The translations under genes and the position numbers were made by a program. From contig DF237170.1 of NCBI GenBank assembly GCA_000708835.1, positions 65,814 to 129,813 of the forward strand: a stretch of 64,000 nt of DNA, written 5' to 3'. Source of the DNA: Klebsormidium nitens. Its lineage: Eukaryota > Streptophyta > Klebsormidiophyceae > Klebsormidiales > Klebsormidiaceae. Positions 57,770 to 64,000 of the stretch are shown here, in pieces (position 1 is the first letter of the stretch; each line of letters starts with the position of its first letter). The notes under the pieces are model-generated. The model ran no database searches. It saw only the letters and a list, made by a program, of their open reading frames with translations, and was not told where the DNA came from.

Positions 57770-60762
57770 ATGATGGCTTCTGGCGGAACAAAGAGGCCTC
57801 TGGAGGAGCAGACTCCCTCCCAGGCGAATGCCATTGCCCCACCAGAAGCAAAGAAAGGGCGTAAACCCGAAGAAATCAAGCTGCAACCAATCAAGAAGAG
57901 CTTGAATGATCGAGTGAAGAGACTGGCCAAGATGGTGGACCTTGACTGGCATGATGGTAAGACAGCTTTGGTTCATTTTCTTTCAGGCTGATCTAGTAGA
58001 GCCGTAAGAAGCAAAACTTCAGGCTTTACTGCACAGCTCGGCAAAAAAACATTCTGAAAGACTTCAATGGCATGGGTGGACTTATAAGTGTTGCCTACAG
58101 TAGCCATAATCAAAGAGCTAGGAAGAGCTTCTCACAGTATGATTTAGGGTTGCTCCGCTGCCAAAAGCAGGCACATGTGAGTTCTAGCAAAGTTGCGATA
58201 TCAGGACTGCTCTCTCAAAACTTCAAATCCGTAGATGATGAACGTGAAGCATGTCAATCTGCACATATGCTCAGACTTTCTGATTCTTCCTCAAGCGCCA
58301 GTTCATTGATACTGGCTTGGCAGTAGAAGAGGCAAGCTTACTTCACAGTTAGCCTCAAGTGTGTGATTCCTCAACAGTATTTTTTGGTTGGTGTGTCTTG
58401 CTCTCTTGAAAGGTTGGCTTGGGTCGGACACTAAGACTCAAGAATTGACATCTGAGCAGCCTGAAAGTCTGAAATTGTTGATCATGATTGCAGGTTGGCC
58501 GGAGCAGGAAGAGGAGCTGGGAGAGTATCTGAGCAATCTGGATGTGAGCTACCTTTGAAGTTATTATCCAGTGCTGCGCAGAGATTGAAGTGGCTCTGAT
58601 CTGAGGTTTCGCAGCGTTGCTTTCCTCAAGTCAGGGCAAACATGAGCCTTTTTGCTTCCAATAGGTACTGCTTGGCTTTACAGAGGTTGTCTCTAAGCAA
58701 GAAGTTTTCTGTACAGGCACACTTTCAATCAGTCTACAACTTCGGAGTTACGATGAACACGAATCATGGTGACTGCCACAAAATTCTGCTCATAATAGCT
58801 GACACGTGGGTAAGTACCAGACCACTCTTTTTATATTTCTTATAAGGTCAGTCTGAGTTGCTTGAACACTTTGGATCTCTGCTCTCTTGCTCGCTCTTTT
58901 CGAACTTCGGCGAATGATCCTGCACTTCGATTGCACTTTATATAAATCTGAGCAACATGTCAATCGCACTGTTTTAAATGTACAGCTTCTCTTTACAGGA
59001 AAACATGAAGACCATCCCAATGCGCGGTACAATTGAGTGCGTAGTTAAATCCAATGGTAAGAACTAAGAAGGCAAGCAGGCCAGACTCTAGCATCACTGC
59101 AGTCAATGTTCATTCCTCTCAACGTCATGCAAATATTCTTGGTCTTTGTTTGCAGCCCTGATGTTTGACATTCTCCTGTGTATTGCTCATCCCTTTCTGG
59201 ATGAATGTACTCCTCATATTTGGTCACAGCCACCCTCTGCTATGTTTGAAGTGAACGCCCGAAACGCCACTTGTTTTGTCTGGAAGCCTGAACGGACTCT
59301 CCTGCTGCTCAGACACTGACCCGATCATGATTTACCTCGCCAACTGGGGCAAGGACAAGTGGAAGACTTTCTGGGGGTCACCCGAGGGCCCTCTCGGCTA
59401 CATGTGGAGGTTGCTCCTGCAGAGCGCTGCTGGCAATCCAAGAATAAAAGACGAGAAACTACTCCAGTACATCAAGGATGCAACTGGTACGCGCTTGATT
59501 TGCAAACAACACTCAAAGCTTGTCAGTCAGAATTGTCGAGATGCTAGAAACGTCGTATGCAGATTTTCCTGTTAGCTCCTCCTAGACTTTTTCAAGCGCT
59601 CATCTTGCTGCTAGTGGTAGAAGCTCGTAGACGCAGTCGGTGGCACAGAAAAGTGGTACTTTATCGTCGTGTCATGTTTTCTGTGGGGATTGTCTTGACC
59701 ATCTGGAGTGTGTCTTGAAAGGAGCTAACTCGAGCTTAGTTCGCCCGTCTCTATGCTTGATCTTGAAGCCGGAACCTAATACGGATGCCAACTCCCCGAT
59801 AAGTTCTCAGTAAACTAGATCGCTCAGGGTCTTGACGGCTTCATCCAAATGCCTTAAGGGTACATGATCTGCTGCGCTTTGAGATCCACTACGTTGGAAA
59901 AGATAACAATCTGGAAAAGCAGCAGCCGAGTAAAGAAGCTGAGGACGTAAGACTCCTCCGATTCTTGCAGATTACAACGTCGACCTTTTTAATAAGTCGC
60001 AGCCGGATGATGACGAAGGGCAGCTTGTGATCACGGAGGTCGACGCGCACATGAAAGCGGGCCTGGAGCGTCTGAAGCTGCTGCATGCTCAGGATCACAG
60101 GTGGAAGAGCCTGCCAACTCACAAGAAGGTAAACAAATGTTCTTTTAGAGGTCCCATCGAAGTATGTACTTTCTTGCAGAGGGCTTACCAGCCAGTGTCC
60201 CATTTGATTACGTGACGAGGTTAGCTGCTCAGGTTGACTGAAGAATACGCTTCTCCTTTGCTACTCGGTTCATTTAAAGAACCCCTCGGTCTCTTCTCAA
60301 CAAGGCTCAAATATTATGGAACAAAGAGCGTAAGACGTCATCTTCGGATTGATGCCCTGAGCTGTCCGAGTCTGTCCAGTACATCAAAGCTCGCGAATCT
60401 ACTCCATTTCTGCCCCAGTCTCGCGCTTCAAGCAGTGCTCAAAAGGGCAAGTTCATGTGACCTGACAAATCCAGTCAGCCACGCCTTCAAACGGCGAGTG
60501 CATGCTAAATACAAAATGCGTTGCTGTTCAGGGTAAAACTGAATCATCGTCGTTTCATGCAGCTGTCGATTTTGAGTAGATAAGGAGAAAGCCTCGATTT
60601 CATTTACTGCAAGCTGCTTCAGCTCTTTCACTGTCCCACCACTGAATGAGTGCTGTCTGTCGAATCTAGGTACACGAGGCGAGGATGATGATCGACCGTC
60701 GATGGGACGGGCCAAAGCATCTAAGGACCAGACCCTGTTCCGACTCTGACGACGACTACTGA
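57770..60762 (+). CDS. Unrecognised basic nuclear-type protein, paralogue 1
   Basis: Eight exons: 57770-57956, 58494-58543, 58717-58809, 58999-59056, 59156-59206, 59313-59486, 59971-60128 and 60670-60762. They join in phase to 287 aa. The N terminus (GGTKRPLEEQTPSQAN, then KKGRKPEEIKLQPIKKSL) carries a likely nuclear localisation signal. A conserved helical middle follows: VKRLAKMVDLDWHDG, QEEELGEYLSNLD, VYNFGVTMNTNHGDC, CHKILLIIADTW, then YLANWGKDKWKTFWGSPEGP, LQYIKDAT. The protein ends with a charged helix and SDSDDDY. The donor chosen for exon 5 (at 59207) is the only one I found that keeps the phase and is less certain. I do not recognise the family. The first three exons have exactly the same lengths (187, 50 and 93 nt) and phases as the gene at 62661, proving common origin. 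Confidence 0.7.
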
Positions 60763-62358
60763 TTGCTGTATGCATGGACTGACCGGTGAGTTGTTTTGAC
60801 AAGCTAGCTCCTAGACCTCATATTGCTTCCCGGCCTTGTTCGCAATCCAAAAAGCCTCGCAGTCGTATGTCGAGAGACGGAGCAATGAGATCCCTGTCGG
60901 CCCGGCATCATAACCTCACCGTTCAAAACCGTTCTTCTGTCACAGATTTTGTCTCCGATATCAAGGGGGTGTGCTTCTGGGTTAGATCAAAATATGTACA
61001 TAACTGTAGTTCTCCCGCCGCTGGTGGATCCGTGATATTGAAGACGAAGGTGATAAAACATTCTTGCACAGACTCGGCAACGGGCATGGCATCTAAGAAC
61101 TTTATAGTACATTGTCAATTGCATGACGTCTGAGGGTCTAAAATGTTCGTAGGCCTCGAAGCTTGTCATAGTAGACCTTCTGATTTGTATTATGAATAAC
61201 TCTGGCCTGCTTTATGGCAAACAGTATAGATGGAAATGACCCTTCTGGTAGTCAGGAAAAGTTGATGCTGCAGAAGTTTATGTGAGCATATCAAGCGCTA
61301 TTCTCCGTGTAAAACATTACCGGTATCCTGATTGACCTTCAAGTTGCAATAAGATTCTGAGTAGGAAAAGAGGCATAAGCGCAAATCAACCAAGTTTGAA
61401 CCGATCAAAGTGCATGTCAGTGTTTCGCAGTTCCAAAATCCTCGTTGGCGACAGTACAACGAGATTATAGAAGATATGGCTTACAGAAGATTTGTATACT
61501 TGGAATTGGTTGCGGCTGAAAGTATGCAAATCGCCGAAACACGATTCAAGGTTCAAAAAGCATTGGTCACATCTCGATTACCTCGATATCGGAATACTGC
61601 AACATTAAAAGCGGTCAGCTCGAGAATCAAAAACGGCTCTCTAAAGACCCTCTCTAGTTGGCACTACATGCATGAGAATAGCATCTCCCAACAAAATCGC
61701 CAATTGTATTTTCTGAATGCTTTTCCATGTTGCCATCTTGCTACACGGACTCAGATGATGTACGTCTCACGAGCATGAAATGGGAGTAGCTACCCATATG
61801 CACCGGCCAAGGTCATGAGCAGCAAACAAATGCTGCATTGTTGAGCAATGGATGCGCAACAAAAGTTCAGAAGGGGCAGTCGCATGATAGAGTCGGAGGA
61901 CCATGTTCTTTGGCCTAACACGTGGGTGCGGCACTTCTGTTGCAATTGAGCATTTGCCAGGCTCGCGCAGACGTTTGCCGGGAGTTTGCCGGGCTCGCCG
62001 GGATGAATATGCTCATGCATGATCACTCGAGTCGATTGACCTCGCGCCTCGTTCCCGGTCGAGATCGACATTTGTAAAGATCGAACCCGGGCTAGACTTA
62101 GTAGCGCCTGGGAACGAGCCTAGGCTACGCCGCGCGCCTGGGCCCTCATCCCCCGGCCCGAGCTAGCCTCCTCTTCATTACTGACTTTAGACGGTCGCCC
62201 CGGGCCCGCATGCACACTGACAATGATGTCATTGCCTTCAGCTAGAGTGATCATCTTCAATGTACAGTTTAATTTGAATCATACTAGTTACAGGGCAACT
62301 CAACCTCCGCCGTCCGATGTGCTAGGACTGCTTATCGTCGTCCTTCGCTCAAATTGGA
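60763..62358. other. Intergenic region between the tandem paralogues
   Basis: No gene supported. The frame at 61410-61778 has no codon bias. A GC-rich patch at 61960-62200 has no recognised function. Confidence 0.5.
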
Positions 62359-62389
62359 CCAATGAAAACCCTCGAATCTGGCGCGAAGG
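62359..62389 (+). promoter_or_regulatory. Promoter element shared by the two tandem paralogues (copy 2)
   Basis: CCAATGAAA, a five-base variable spacer, then CGAATCTGGCGCGAAGG, 272 bp before the ATG at 62661. It is the counterpart of 57490-57520. Surrounding sequence is largely unalignable by eye, so the block stands out as conserved. Confidence 0.55.
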
Positions 62390-62660
62390 CAAGAAAGGGT
62401 TTGAACTTGAAGCCAAGCTCCCTAGCTGGTACCTATGCACCTATGTAGGTATACCGTATGTCCTATGGCAGCACAGATTTTTGACAAGGCAACCACTCAG
62501 TCTCGTGTGCTTGCGGCCTCTGCGCCTCGCCATTAATACGCATTGCTGAAGACAAGCAGAAGCAGCTGTCGAGCTGTCAGAACGGCCAGTGTGCTGCTTC
62601 CGCACATTGCGGCCGCTGAACCATCTGAGACACATATTTCCCAGAGCGGATTGCATCAAC

Positions 62661-64000
62661 ATGGCTCCAGTGGGAGCAAAGAGGCCGCTAGAGGAACAAA
62701 CTGCCTCGAAGGCCAACGCAGCACCTGCAGCAAAGAAGGGGCGCAAACCCAAGGTGCCCGCGGAGATCAAGCTGCAGCCAATCAAGAAGACCTTGAACGG
62801 GCATGTCAAGACGCTGGCCAGAATGGTGAACCGCGATTGGCATGATGGTGAGCAACCTTTTTTCTATAAGTGCTGCTTCTCTGCAACAATTGCCTACCAA
62901 AAATGTCATGTGCAACAACTTTCTTTTGAGACCCCAACATTTGCAAGGTCCTTGATCATGATATGTTGAAATTCAAACTGGACGCAGAATGTGCAGTACC
63001 CGCATGACTGAAGTCTACAAGTGAATAAGACAACGGAAAATTTTGGCCACTATGTCCGTAGCTGAGTCAGAATTGTTGCCCTGGTAACTTAAGCTGGCAG
63101 TCACCAATGGTTTGATCTTACCCTGCTTCAAGTCCATCATCTTGCCTTGTCCGGCACTCGTTATTTCTCCAAAAAGTGGCACCCTGTTCGTGACAGGCTC
63201 CTCAACGATGAGCGATTGACCTGGCCATCTTTGTCTCAATCTGCAGGTTACGAGGAGCAGGGAGAAGAGCTTGCCGCATATCTGGGCAACTTGTCTGTAA
63301 GTGGTCATAAGCTCCAGCATTTCAAGTTCTTGTCAGCAATCAGATTGATATCCGTCTTGCCAGCTCTCAGATATCATGCAACTCATCATGACAAAAAACA
63401 CTTGCAGGGCGTATGGCTTCATTGCAATGTGTACTTTATGGCAAGGTACAGAAGGCCACGGTGGTCCTCTTTTGGACGTCCAAGTAGACATGCACCTCCT
63501 GTGAAGTATCCTTTATCGGATCCATTGCCTCTGGACTCTGCCCACGATGATACCTCCAATCCCCAGCCCTAAGCAGTTGAGGAGTTCAGGCCAACTTTTG
63601 AGAGCAGCTCGGAAGGGGATCAGTGATAAGCTGTTCTGTACAATACCTTATCAACCACTCCAATCAGCACCTAATGTCCCCATACCTGTTCCTTGACCTG
63701 CAATGCGCTTCCAGAAACACACTTGGTGCCTCTGCATCACTTAACCAGGGGAACTTCTCGCTTACAGGCACCCCTTCAAGCAGTTTACGATGTCGGGATT
63801 GTGCAAAACACAGCGCATAGTGCCTGTCACGATGTCCTGATGTGCATTGCTGACACTTGGGTGAGCATGCAATCGAAGAAGCATCCTTGACGATGTGAGC
63901 AATCTATTGAGCTGGGAACTTTATTTCTCATTTGCTGTTCCATGACCTCTTCGAGTGCCTCAATTTGCTGGTTAAAGTCCATCACTTAAGTACACTCAGT
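62661..64000 (+). CDS. Unrecognised basic nuclear-type protein, paralogue 2 (3' end outside window)
   Basis: Exons 62661-62847, 63247-63296 and 63768-63860 are visible; the rest continues past 64000. The protein opens MAPVGAKRPLEEQTASKANA, then KKGRKP and EIKLQPIKKTLNGHVKTLAR, RDWHDG, EEQGEELAAYLGNLS, and VYDVGIVQNTAHSACHDVLM followed by CIADTW. Compared with the gene at 57770, exon sizes and phases are identical and the protein is clearly paralogous, but introns have diverged beyond alignment, so the duplication is not recent. The N-terminal KRPLEEQ and the nuclear-localisation-like KKGRKP are the most conserved parts. Both genes have Ala/Pro/Lys variation between these two motifs. Confidence 0.75.

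Noticed and set aside
61410-61778. 122-codon plus frame between the paralogues
   Set aside because: AT-rich, no bias and no similarity to the paralogous proteins.
1-64000. CRISPR arrays, rRNA, tRNA or viral insertions
   Set aside because: No regular spacer-repeat arrays, no rRNA or tRNA core sequences and no capsid, integrase or reverse-transcriptase motifs were seen.

Overview
The window looks like nuclear DNA of a green-lineage eukaryote, most probably a streptophyte (charophyte) alga of the Klebsormidium type. The species is inferred, not proven. The reasons are intron-dense genes with GT-AG introns, about 50% G+C, no bacterial operon structure, a plant-form paladin gene, a plant-type ataxin-10 homologue, and a MurJ/MviN flippase with a transit-peptide-like leader, as expected for an alga that keeps plastid peptidoglycan.

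Layout. 2-9098 (+): 3' part of a paladin-like phosphatase-domain gene. 9099-13682: gene-poor, with a 379-bp inverted-repeat element. 13844-15057 (+): small four-helix cytochrome-b561-like protein. 17440-22027 (-): RRP8 rRNA methyltransferase. 22795-30280 (+): MurJ, 12 exons, divergent from RRP8. 31649-32982 (+): tentative acidic repeat protein. 34933-37880 (-): ataxin-10. 39423-40859 (+): DUF72/YecE-like protein without introns. 41886-44957 (-): unrecognised protein. 45784-56576 (+): giant coiled-coil protein of about 2,268 aa with SFI1-like tryptophan motifs. 57770-60762 (+) and 62661 to the window end (+): two tandem paralogues of an unrecognised basic, nuclear-type protein family.

The genes do not form one pathway. 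RRP8, ataxin-10 and paladin are housekeeping or regulatory genes, MurJ points to plastid peptidoglycan, and the giant protein may be cytoskeletal or centrosomal. Exon joins were derived by hand from splice sites, reading phase and family similarity. For every multi-exon gene reported the phases close without a frameshift.

The most unusual signal is that exon edges are repeatedly duplicated in tandem into the neighbouring intron. It occurs in at least three genes and six places (paladin exons at 1078 and 3668; MurJ exons ending 25842 and starting 27498; giant-gene exons ending 50358 and starting 54160). Each copy carries a splice-site-like junction plus 25-80 nt of exon. Most copies are broken by stops or lack a partner splice site. 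A second signal is a strong excess of the palindrome TGACGTCA, with at least 13 perfect copies read in 64 kb.
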